Positions 15,025 through 22,332 of a stretch of 52,057 nt of DNA are shown piece by piece. A model generated the notes under the pieces. The model was not told the origin of the DNA and ran no database searches. It worked only from the letters and a program-made list of their open reading frames with translations. This DNA is from Chloroflexota bacterium. Its GTDB lineage: Bacteria > Chloroflexota > Anaerolineae > Anaerolineales > Anaerolineaceae. Both the position numbers and the translations under genes were made by a program. Location: assembly GCA_023381565.1 (NCBI GenBank), contig JAMCRR010000020.1:1-52057 (forward strand), written 5' to 3'. The first letter of the stretch is position 1. Every line of letters begins with the position of its first letter.

Positions 15025-15579
15025 TCAATTTCTCTCTTTCCTCACCAACCCGTGCTCGAACAGGTAAAACAGAAACAGGCAGATCAGACCAAAGGCAGCC
15101 ATGGTCAAGAAAGGATCCACGCGCCACAGGTCTGGGACGATCACGTTCCCATAGTTGGCAATTTTGACGATCCCCGGAAATACCTTCTGGTAGGTCAGGC
15201 CGAAGAGCACTGCGCCGGTCAGCAGTCCCAGGAAACCCCCCACCAGATAATCGAGCTTGCCTTCACCGCTCCCGGCGGCGCAGGTGCCCGGTCAGTACCC
15301 GGTAAGCGCCATACCGATGCCGAAAACCAGCCCACCGATCAGGTTACCTGCAACATAAGTGGCGGGAACGGTGGGGAACTGCACCAGTCCCAATCCTTTC
15401 AGCGCATAAAGCCCGGATCCGGCGACGACCAGCGCCGTAAGCATGAACTTGATCACGGTCAGGTCGGTGAAGCGGAATACACCCACCACCTTGCGGTACC
15501 GGGTCAATCCGCCCTTGTTCAGCGCATAACCAAATAAAATGCCTATCAATAAAGCCAGGAGCGCCTGCGGGAGAGCCAT
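15025..15579 (-). CDS. YeeE/YedE-family (sulfur/selenium transport) protein with in-frame UGA; candidate selenoprotein
   Basis: Read with the UGA at 15294-15292 as one residue, this is a 184-aa membrane protein with the size and profile of a YeeE/YedE half-transporter. Residue 96 is the UGA, in GY-U-PGTCAAGSGEGK, where the family has Cys in its GYCPGT signature, the cysteine thought to relay thiosulfate or a related sulfur species. The frame stays open for 88 more family-like codons, including three hydrophobic segments, to the TAA/TAG-type stop at 15025. A bSECIS-like hairpin starts six bases after the UGA. The ATG at 15579 follows AGGAGG and lies one base after the stop of the partner half-transporter. 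The alternative is a Cys-to-stop mutation. The internal GTG at 15243 has no clear ribosome site, so two separate genes are unlikely. Confidence 0.7.
15264..15286 (-). promoter_or_regulatory. Candidate bacterial SECIS hairpin
   Basis: On the coding strand it starts 6 nt after the UGA. CACC pairs with GGUG, a single U bulges out, GC pairs with GC, G faces A, CC pairs with GG, and the loop is GCCG. A bulged U, a G at the start of the apical loop, and a loop about 16 nt from the UGA match general features described for bacterial SECIS elements. The region is GC-rich, so chance pairing is possible. Confidence 0.4.
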
Positions 15580-15580
15580 C

Positions 15581-16117
15581 CTAGTACCTCCTGCCGTAGA
15601 CGATCAGCGCCGTCACGATTCCCGATGCAAACATCCCTACCATGAAGAGGAAGGCCGCCGGAGCCAGCAGCATGCCGCCCGAGATTGCCAACCCGCTGGT
15701 GCACCCACCGGCAATCCCCGCCCCATACTGCAAGATCACCGCCCCCACGAAGCCGATCACCAGCCGCTTCCAGGGCTGCGGCCCGATAACCTTGCGCCAC
15801 AAGGGGTCGTCATTCCAGCGCAGGCGCCAGGTATGGCTGCTTAAAGCGCCCAGCATGCCGCCGAAAAACACGCCGATCAGCAACACCCCCTCCCAGGTCA
15901 GCCCGGTAGGAATGGTGAAGCGGTAGTAGATATTATTTTGGACAGACGCCGGCGCCACCCATTGCAACAGCGAACCGGAAAGGCTGGCGATGGCCCCCGA
16001 AGCGCCCAGCAAGTGGTTTGCCAGCGCTACCGCCAGGATGCAGGTGACGCCCAACAGAACCCCTGCCGCGTAGGGCGACCAGCTTTCCTTCCCCAATCTG
16101 CGCATGATTTCATTCAT
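15581..16117 (-). CDS. YeeE/YedE-family half-transporter, first subunit
   Basis: 178 aa from the ATG at 16117, inside the ATGAATGA overlap with the cytochrome gene. It has about five hydrophobic segments. GGCTSGLAISGG (137-148) is the conserved cysteine motif of one half of the YeeE/YedE (TsuA-like) sulfur transporters. The UGA-containing gene one base downstream supplies the other half. Together they should move a reduced sulfur or selenium species across the membrane; the substrate is inferred from the family. Confidence 0.85.
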   Translation of the reverse strand: MNEIMRRLGKESWSPYAAGVLLGVTCILAVALANHLLGASGAIASLSGSLLQWVAPASVQNNIYYRFTIPTGLTWEGVLLIGVFFGGMLGALSSHTWRLRWNDDPLWRKVIGPQPWKRLVIGFVGAVILQYGAGIAGGCTSGLAISGGMLLAPAAFLFMVGMFASGIVTALIVYGRRY

Positions 16118-16991
16118 GTTTGATCTCCAGCTCTTCGTCGTCGGCCAGAATGGTGAGCAAAAGCCGTTCACTGCGACTCAACGCATGGACCCGCTTGAGC
16201 AGGTCGATATCCAGCTCGGCCAGGCTCAAGAACAGCTCTTCGGCCTGCGCCGGGTCTTCCAGGAGCTCTCGCAATGCTTTCAGGCCTTCTGGGCTGAGCC
16301 TGGCTAACCCCGGCGCCAACTCGGCGACTTCTTTTGGATAGCCTTTCAGATCTACCGGCAGCGCCTCAACAGAAGCATTATCCGCTTGCTCCCCCATCCG
16401 GCGGTTGCGGCGTTCATTCCAGTAGATGTACCCTCCGCCCCCGATGAGGACCGCGGCGATGATCAGAACCAGGATCGTATTTCCGAGCACATTCGGGCCC
16501 GGGTCGGCTGGCGCAGCCAGCGCAACCGGTGTGGGCGTTGGCTCGCTCACCCCGGAGGAGTTCACCCCCAGGAAAGCTCCCACCCCGCTGCGGGTCGGCG
16601 CTGCGGAGGGCGGCCCGTTCTCCAGGCTAACGCCCAGCGCCGCCGCATATCCCTGCAGGCGCATCTGCGCATCCCCGGTATGGCAGGTCGTGCAGGCAGC
16701 TTGCATATCGTTGAGTTTGACAGTCACGCCGTTGTGCGCGGCAGATGCATCGACGGCGATCTTATCTCCCCCATGACAGAGGGCGCAGTAATCGAAAGAT
16801 GCATGGTCGGAATGCCACACGCCGAGCGTGCTTACCGGAGCTTGCTTCTGGGTCTCATGGCAGGTCTTGCAGGTTGATGGGGTGGTGCCGCATTGGGCGC
16901 TGGCTGTAGAGGCGCTTCCAAACCAGGCCAGGCTGAGTGCAACCGCAAAACCCAGGCTCAAGATCAATAATATCTGAATGCGCCTTGCCAT
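16110..16991 (-). CDS. Membrane-anchored tri-heme cytochrome c
   Basis: 293 aa. It has a signal peptide (about 1-33), then three heme c motifs: CKTCH (41-45), CALCH (69-73) and CTTCH (100-104), with His residues between them that may be axial ligands. A Thr/Pro linker follows, then one membrane helix (about 170-190), a WNERRNRR stop-transfer and a roughly 90-residue acidic, helical cytoplasmic tail. GGAG precedes the ATG. It overlaps the first YeeE/YedE gene by eight bases, so electron transfer outside the membrane and sulfur transport are co-expressed. I do not recognise the tail. Confidence 0.85.
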   Translation of the reverse strand: MARRIQILLILSLGFAVALSLAWFGSASTASAQCGTTPSTCKTCHETQKQAPVSTLGVWHSDHASFDYCALCHGGDKIAVDASAAHNGVTVKLNDMQAACTTCHTGDAQMRLQGYAAALGVSLENGPPSAAPTRSGVGAFLGVNSSGVSEPTPTPVALAAPADPGPNVLGNTILVLIIAAVLIGGGGYIYWNERRNRRMGEQADNASVEALPVDLKGYPKEVAELAPGLARLSPEGLKALRELLEDPAQAEELFLSLAELDIDLLKRVHALSRSERLLLTILADDEELEIKHE

Positions 16992-17223
16992 GGTTATCTC
17001 CAGGGTTAGAATCGGCTAATCCAATGAAAATATCTCATAGTTATGAAAAACCCGAATAGTGAACCCTGTCACGATTCCGGGGGTTTAATGTCATATATAA
17101 TGGATTTTCGAAGTAAGATTATAATTGAAAAAAGCGAGAGGCGGGATTCGAGCGAGGAGAGTGCGAAAGCAGCAAATCTTTCGGTTCTCCCTTCTCGATC
17201 ACTTGTCGGTAAAGGAGGCAAAG

Positions 17224-17895
17224 GTGGATATCTTAGGCAAAGAAGCGCCCTCCATCGATGTGGGGATGCGTTTACGATCTTTACGAGAAGAACGCGGCGT
17301 CTCGATGCGGGCGCTGGCGCGCCGAAGCGGGTTATCGGCGAATGCACTCAGTATGATTGAACGCGGGCTGACTTCTCCTTCGGTGAGCACGCTGCACAAA
17401 CTTTCGAATGCCTTGGAGGTTCCCATTACTGCCTTCTTCCGAGAGGACCCGCCGCGCACCAAGATCGTCTTTTGTAAGGCCAGCGAGCGCGTGCGCGTGC
17501 CGATCCTGCGCGGTGTCTGGGAAGGGTTGGGAGGCGATTCTTTTTCGGGCAGGATGGAACCCTTTATGATAACGCTGGAAACTGGAGGCAGCAGCGGCCC
17601 ATACGGGATGCTGCATACCGGTCACGAGTTCGTCTTTTGCCTGCGCGGCAGCCTTGAATACGAGGTCGATGGGCAGCGCTTCCTGCTGCAAAGCGGCGAT
17701 AGCCTGATCTTCGCCGCTCAACTTCTGCATCGCTGGCGGAACGTGGGCAAAACGGTCGCCAACGCCATCATCGTATTGGCAGGTTTCGAGGAAAGCGAAC
17801 ATCCCAGCGAGTTCCATTTTACCCGCCCCCAACCTGCCGGCGCGCAGCCAGACACCAAAGAGCAAAGTGCATCGCAGCCATCCCACAACAGCTAA
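17224..17895 (+). CDS. XRE-family transcriptional regulator with C-terminal cupin domain
   Basis: 223 aa from the GTG at 17224, five bases after AAAGGAGG; an upstream in-frame ATG at 17125 lacks such a site. It has an N-terminal helix-turn-helix (about 14-68: LRSLREERGVSMRALARRSG, then SMIERG). A cupin-2 domain follows (about 120-205, GHEFVFCLRGSLEYEV and LLQSGDSLIF), which usually senses a small molecule. It lies 12 bases before the lysA-like gene and may regulate it. Candidate -10 boxes TATAAT lie at 17096 and 17120 without clear -35 partners. Confidence 0.88.
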   Translation: MDILGKEAPSIDVGMRLRSLREERGVSMRALARRSGLSANALSMIERGLTSPSVSTLHKLSNALEVPITAFFREDPPRTKIVFCKASERVRVPILRGVWEGLGGDSFSGRMEPFMITLETGGSSGPYGMLHTGHEFVFCLRGSLEYEVDGQRFLLQSGDSLIFAAQLLHRWRNVGKTVANAIIVLAGFEESEHPSEFHFTRPQPAGAQPDTKEQSASQPSHNS

Positions 17896-17907
17896 AGGAT
17901 TGCCAGC

Positions 17908-19218
17908 TTGATAGAATATTTCCCCATTACCGCAGCCATCGCTCCTGATGGAAAGATTACCCTGGGTGGGCAAAACCTGGACGATCTGGCCCGTTCCTGG
18001 GGCACTCCTCTCTATGTATATGATGCCGCTACCCTGCGCCGCCAGGTAGAGATCCTGCGGCGATCTCTGCAGGCAGCTTATCCGGGTCCCTCACAGGTCA
18101 CGTATGCAGGCAAAGCTTATTTCTCCCTGCGCATGGCCCGCCATCTCGCTGCCCTTGGGTTAGGGGTCGACGTGGTGAGCCTGGGCGAGCTGAATATCGC
18201 CCGCCAGGCGGGGTTTGCGCCTCAAAGGGTCCACCTGCACGGCAACAACAAATCTCCCCAGGAGCTCGAAAACGCCTTGAAATGGGGCGTGCAGGCCATC
18301 GTAGTTGACAGCCTGGATGAGCTGGCGCTGCTGGAGGAAATCGCCAAAGCTTCCGGGCAGACGGGACGCATCTGGCTGCGCATCACTCCCGGCCTCTCTG
18401 TGCAAACCCACCCCTACCGGCAAACAGCCCATCCGGCAAGCAAATTCGGCCTGCCGATCGAGGATGGCCAGGCAGCCGAAGCCATCCACCGGGCGATGGG
18501 GTCACGCTGGCTGCATCTCACCGGGCTGCATACCCACCTGGGCTCGCAGATCTTCGAGCTCGAGCCCTACACCCGGGCGGTGGAGATGCTCTGCGAGCTG
18601 GCGCGAGGCGAGCATTTCACCCCCGAAGATCTCAGCCCCGGCGGGGGCTGGGGCGTGCGTTACGTCCCAGAAGACTCCGACGAGCCGGTCGAAGGCTGGG
18701 TATCGGCCGTCAGCCAGACCATCCAGGAGCAGTGCCGCCTGGCAGGGTGGCCGCTGCCCAAGTTGATCCTCGAGCCAGGCCGCTGGCTGGTGGCCGAAGC
18801 TGGCGTGGCTGTTTATACTGTCGGCGTCGTGAAGACCGCCATGGACGGCACCTGCATGGTTGCCGTGGACGGCGGCATGGCCGATAATCCTCGCCCGGCG
18901 CTCTATCAGGCGGGGTACACCGCCCGCCTCATCCCGGGTCCACAGCGACCGCCGGGGGGAGGCGACCTGGCTACACTACACAAAGTGACCGTAGTGGGTA
19001 AATTCTGCGAGACCGGCGACCAGCTGATCCCAGAAGTCATGCTCCCCTCTGCGCAAAGAGGCGACCTGCTGGTGATCCCGGTTTCTGGCGCTTACCATCT
19101 GAGCATGGCATCCAACTACAATCTGGCGCCCCGCCCGGCAGTCCTGTGGGTAGATAACGGCCAGGTCGAGGTGCTGCAAGAGCGAGAAGATCCCTCGGCT
19201 GCAGGGTGGTGGGTTTAA
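17908..19218 (+). CDS. lysA: Diaminopimelate decarboxylase family protein
   Basis: 436 aa with a TTG start, nine bases after AAAGGA. It is a fold-type III PLP enzyme: the PLP lysine is in YAGKAYFS, HTHLGSQI is in the barrel, GGGWGVRY binds the PLP phosphate, and EPGRWLVAEAG is near the C-terminus. It should make L-lysine from meso-diaminopimelate. A relative acting on another amino acid (ornithine/arginine type) cannot be ruled out. It is probably co-transcribed with the XRE-cupin gene. Confidence 0.88.
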   Translation: MIEYFPITAAIAPDGKITLGGQNLDDLARSWGTPLYVYDAATLRRQVEILRRSLQAAYPGPSQVTYAGKAYFSLRMARHLAALGLGVDVVSLGELNIARQAGFAPQRVHLHGNNKSPQELENALKWGVQAIVVDSLDELALLEEIAKASGQTGRIWLRITPGLSVQTHPYRQTAHPASKFGLPIEDGQAAEAIHRAMGSRWLHLTGLHTHLGSQIFELEPYTRAVEMLCELARGEHFTPEDLSPGGGWGVRYVPEDSDEPVEGWVSAVSQTIQEQCRLAGWPLPKLILEPGRWLVAEAGVAVYTVGVVKTAMDGTCMVAVDGGMADNPRPALYQAGYTARLIPGPQRPPGGGDLATLHKVTVVGKFCETGDQLIPEVMLPSAQRGDLLVIPVSGAYHLSMASNYNLAPRPAVLWVDNGQVEVLQEREDPSAAGWWV

Positions 19219-19224
19219 TTAAAT

Positions 19225-19254
19225 CGTACCTGGGGGCTACCGCCTCCAGGTACG
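19225..19254. terminator. Stem-loop after lysA
   Basis: A 13-bp stem, including one G-T pair, joins 19225-19237 (CGTACCTGGGGGC) with 19242-19254 (GCCTCCAGGTACG) around a TACC loop, seven bases after the lysA stop and between convergent genes. Confidence 0.65.
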
Positions 19255-19279
19255 CTGCATCATCCGCTCTGGCAGCTTG

Positions 19280-19666
19280 TTACGCCGCGCCGGGTGTTGA
19301 AGCCCCGAGCTCGCCTTTCAATTGATCCAGGTGGGCCAGCTGTTCGGTGATGTGCTTGTGAATCTCTTCATAAGGCCCCAATTTGTTCTCACGCTCTTCA
19401 GCGATGCGCTGCTCTTCCTCGGCTTTGTTCTTTCCCCCGACCCGCCGTTGGGTCATGGCATTTAATGCCGCCTGGCGCCCGTGGAACTGCGAACGCAGGG
19501 CGTGCATATCGAAGTTCAAACCCATCTCGATCTGCCTGAGTTTTTCTTGAACTTCTTCGATCCGGCTGAGATTTTTACCCGATTCTTCTCCAGGTAAGCC
19601 CTGCGAGTCGATCTCATCCAGATGGAGTTCGGCAATTTCATGTTGGTATTGCGCTGGAGTCTTCAC
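19280..19666 (-). CDS. Hypothetical coiled-coil protein
   Basis: 128 aa, charged, with no membrane segment. Residues about 30-115 are nearly continuous helix rich in Glu, Lys, Arg and Gln, with a break at RRVGGKNKAEEEQ, so a coiled-coil or helical hairpin is likely. AGAGGAGG precedes its ATG. I do not recognise the family. It sits downstream of the HIT gene on the same strand, 46 bases away, and may share its message. Confidence 0.65.
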   Translation of the reverse strand: MKTPAQYQHEIAELHLDEIDSQGLPGEESGKNLSRIEEVQEKLRQIEMGLNFDMHALRSQFHGRQAALNAMTQRRVGGKNKAEEEQRIAEERENKLGPYEEIHKHITEQLAHLDQLKGELGASTPGAA

Positions 19667-19711
19667 TTATTATCCTCCTCTAATCTTGAAACCCAGCGGA
19701 TCATTTAATGG

Positions 19712-20194
19712 TTAGCTGCCCCAGGCATCGCGGATGCGGTGGTAGGTTGCAGAGAGATCCTCGGGGAGCACTCGGGTCGCGCCAACGGTGGACATGAAGT
19801 TCGTGTCTGCCGACCAGCGCGGGACCACATGCAGGTGGACGTGTTCGGCCACCCCGGCGCCGGCCGCTTCTCCGATATTGGCGCCCATGTTGAATGCGTC
19901 CGGATGATACACGCTACGCAGAACCTCAATAGAACGCGTGACCAGCTCCATGAGTTCAGAGCGGGTCTCCGCATCCAGCAGCTCGAGCGATCCTTTGTGG
20001 GCGAACGGAACCACCATCAGATGCCCACTGGTATACGGATACCGGTTTAATATGACATAGGCATGGCGGCCCCGATACACAATCAGGTTTTCATCCCCAT
20101 CGGTTTTCTGCGGTTCCAGACAAAAAATACAGCCGTTCTTAGGCTCAGTGCTCTCAATATATTCCATACGCCAGGGGGACCAAAGGTAGTTCAT
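19712..20194 (-). CDS. HIT-family hydrolase/phosphorylase
   Basis: 160 aa with the histidine triad HVHLHVVPRW (His118, His120, His122) and an N-terminal MNYLWSPWRMEYI typical of the Ap4A phosphorylase-like HIT branch. CIFC (22-25) is a possible zinc site. It should split dinucleoside polyphosphates or nucleoside phosphoramidates. No Shine-Dalgarno is visible. It is divergent from xseA. Confidence 0.9.
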   Translation of the reverse strand: MNYLWSPWRMEYIESTEPKNGCIFCLEPQKTDGDENLIVYRGRHAYVILNRYPYTSGHLMVVPFAHKGSLELLDAETRSELMELVTRSIEVLRSVYHPDAFNMGANIGEAAGAGVAEHVHLHVVPRWSADTNFMSTVGATRVLPEDLSATYHRIRDAWGS

Positions 20195-20280
20195 GATGAA
20201 AATTGTTGATCAAAATCAACGTGCGCCTTCCTGCAGATGGTATGAATAATTCTAGCAGAGAATTGGTAAAGGTGGAATAG

Positions 20281-20309
20281 TTGACACCCTGCGCCAAGCA
20301 GGGTATCCT
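20281..20309 (+). promoter_or_regulatory. xseA promoter with a palindrome filling the spacer
   Basis: A TTGACA (20281-20286) and a TATCCT (20304-20309) are separated by exactly 17 bases. Those 17 bases are CCCTGC-GCCAA-GCAGGG, a perfect 6-bp inverted repeat. The xseA ATG begins 10 bases after the -10 box, so the transcript would be nearly leaderless, which fits the absence of a Shine-Dalgarno. Confidence 0.7.
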
Positions 20310-20318
20310 AATTTATTA

Positions 20319-21545
20319 ATGGAGCAAATTCCACTCTTTCACCTGCAATTTTTGACTGTATCTGAACTCACCCGGTATCTGCGCCAGCTGATCGAAAGCG
20401 ACGAGCTGCTGCAGGAGGTATGGGTTGAAGGGGAGGTCTCGAACCTCTCTCGCCCAGCCTCGGGGCACATCTATTTTACTCTGAAAGACCAGGGCGCATC
20501 ATTACGCTGCGTGATCTGGCGCAGCACCGCGCAAAGGCTGCGCCTCTTGCCCCAGGATGGAGCTCTGGTACAGGCTCATGGCTCCATCGGTGTTTATGAG
20601 GCTGGCGGGCAATATCAGTTGTACGCGGACTTGATCCAGTCCGCCGGTGAAGGGGCGCTCTTCCAGGAATTCTTGCGCCTTAAAGCTCTTTTGGAAGCCG
20701 AGGGCCTGTTTGCACCCGAGCGCAAGCGGGCCATCCCGCCCTGGCCTCGCCAAATCGGCATCGTTACTTCCCCCACCGGCGCCGCATTGCAGGACATGCT
20801 CAACACGCTGCGCCGCCGCTTCCCGCTGGCAGAGGTCGTCCTGGCGCCGGCGCCTGTTCAAGGGGACGAAGCGCCTGCGGCAATCGTTGCCGCTTTGCAG
20901 GCGCTCAACCGGACCATCCATCCAGACGTGATATTGGTGGCACGCGGCGGAGGATCGCTGGAAGACCTGTGGGCATTCAACGACGAAAGGGTGGCGCGCG
21001 CCATCGCCGCCTCACAGGCTCCGGTGATCACCGGTATCGGCCACGAGACCGATTTCACCCTGGCCGATTTTGCCGCCGACCTGCGCGCCCCTACCCCCAC
21101 CGCGGCCGCCGAGCTGGCTGCGCCCAACCGCGAAGACCTGCGCCTGGCACTGGCAGAACAATCCGGCGCATTAACCCGCAGCGTGCGCTCCTTACTGGAA
21201 ACCTTCCGTTTCCGCCTGGAGGGGGCACAATCGCAGCTGCAGCGCTATTCACCCCTGGGTTACATTCGCAGCGAACGCCAGCGCCTGGACGATCTAGGCC
21301 GCTACGCCGGCAGGTCGATCTTGCACCGTCTGAGCCTGCAGCGCGCTCTTCTGTCTGGTGTACACATGCGCCTGAACGTGCTTAGCCCTCAATCCGCATT
21401 GCAGCGTGGTTTTGCCATCGTCACCCGCCATCCCCAGGGAGACCTGGTACGCAGCGCCGCACAGGTCGCCCCAGGAACTGAGCTCCAGATCCGCGTGGCC
21501 GAGGGAAGTTTCGGGGCAAAAGTCATCGACCAATTCTCAGAATAA
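20319..21545 (+). CDS. xseA: Exodeoxyribonuclease VII large subunit
   Basis: 408 aa. It has an N-terminal OB fold (VSNLSRPASGHIYFTLKD), then the catalytic domain with GIVTSPTGAALQDML, ARGGGSLEDLW and ITGIGHETDFTLADF. It degrades single-stranded DNA to short oligonucleotides as a complex with the small subunit encoded next door. The start at 20319 is supported by a promoter placed so close that the message would be leaderless. Confidence 0.96.
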   Translation: MEQIPLFHLQFLTVSELTRYLRQLIESDELLQEVWVEGEVSNLSRPASGHIYFTLKDQGASLRCVIWRSTAQRLRLLPQDGALVQAHGSIGVYEAGGQYQLYADLIQSAGEGALFQEFLRLKALLEAEGLFAPERKRAIPPWPRQIGIVTSPTGAALQDMLNTLRRRFPLAEVVLAPAPVQGDEAPAAIVAALQALNRTIHPDVILVARGGGSLEDLWAFNDERVARAIAASQAPVITGIGHETDFTLADFAADLRAPTPTAAAELAAPNREDLRLALAEQSGALTRSVRSLLETFRFRLEGAQSQLQRYSPLGYIRSERQRLDDLGRYAGRSILHRLSLQRALLSGVHMRLNVLSPQSALQRGFAIVTRHPQGDLVRSAAQVAPGTELQIRVAEGSFGAKVIDQFSE

Positions 21546-21578
21546 GCGCCTCCCCTGTGGAGGAGAACGGGGCAGTCT

Positions 21579-21821
21579 ATGTCTGCAAACCCACCCATTG
21601 AAGAAATGAACTACGAACAGGCATATGCCGAGTTAGAGAGTATCGTCGCTTCCCTGGAGACCAGCCAGCGGCCTCTGGAGGAGGCCATGGCGCTGTTCGA
21701 ACGCGGCCAGGCCCTGGCTGCGCGCTGCGCCACCCTGCTGGATAAAGCCGAGCTGAAGATCCGCCAGCTTTCTGGGGAAGACCTGCAGGGGCTGGGGGAA
21801 GAAGAGGAGTCTGAGGAATGA
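21579..21821 (+). CDS. xseB: Exodeoxyribonuclease VII small subunit
   Basis: 80 aa, helical, with YAELESIVASLE and PLEEAMALFERGQAL typical of XseB, and an acidic tail. It binds the XseA C-terminal helices. It starts 33 bases after xseA, and its stop overlaps the next start (ATGA), so the three genes form one operon. Confidence 0.95.
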   Translation: MSANPPIEEMNYEQAYAELESIVASLETSQRPLEEAMALFERGQALAARCATLLDKAELKIRQLSGEDLQGLGEEEESEE

Positions 21822-22270
21822 TCCACGGGAATATCCTGGCTAATCGGGTGTTGATTGCCGGGTTGATTGCCTGGATTCTAGCGCAGGGGTTGAAACTGCC
21901 GCTGGAATATCTGCAGACTCGCCGCTGGAACTGGGCGCTGCTGATCAGCACAGGGGGCATGCCCAGCTCCCACTCGGCCCTGGTCGTGTCGACGGCTCTG
22001 GCGATCGGGTTGTTTGTGGGGTTCGACAGCCCCCTGTTCGCCCTGGCCGTGGCTATTGCCATGGTGGTGACCTACGACGCCACCAATATCCGCCGGCAGG
22101 CCGGCATGCATGCGCAAAAGATCAACCTGCTCATCAACGAGCTTTTCAGCGGGCAGCCGATTTCTGAAGAGCGTCTCAAGGAGGTCCTGGGGCACACGCC
22201 TCTGGAAGTGGCAGGGGGTGTCATTTTGGGGGTGGCCGTGGCGCTGATCACATGGTTTTTTATAAAGTAA
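21818..22270 (+). CDS. Divergent PAP2-family (DUF212) membrane protein
   Basis: 150 aa with three or four membrane segments. GGMPSSHSA (about 46-54) is the phosphatase-like motif of the divergent PAP2 family, and DATNIRRQAGMHAQ follows. The family resembles lipid phosphatases but its substrate is not established. Its ATG overlaps the xseB stop. Confidence 0.85.
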   Translation: MIHGNILANRVLIAGLIAWILAQGLKLPLEYLQTRRWNWALLISTGGMPSSHSALVVSTALAIGLFVGFDSPLFALAVAIAMVVTYDATNIRRQAGMHAQKINLLINELFSGQPISEERLKEVLGHTPLEVAGGVILGVAVALITWFFIK

Positions 22271-22332
22271 TATTATATTCTTTCGTAGTCGAGACCTTTA
22301 TCACCGCCGAAGTCGGGACTGTAAAGCCATGG

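Noticed and set aside
15025..15243. Separate small gene starting at the GTG at 15243
   Set aside because: No ribosome binding site, and its frame is continuous with the upstream half through a single UGA at a conserved family motif, so one interrupted or recoded gene fits better.
17043..17360. Open frame upstream of and overlapping the XRE-cupin gene
   Set aside because: It runs out of frame into the regulator gene, has no domain and lacks a good ribosome site.
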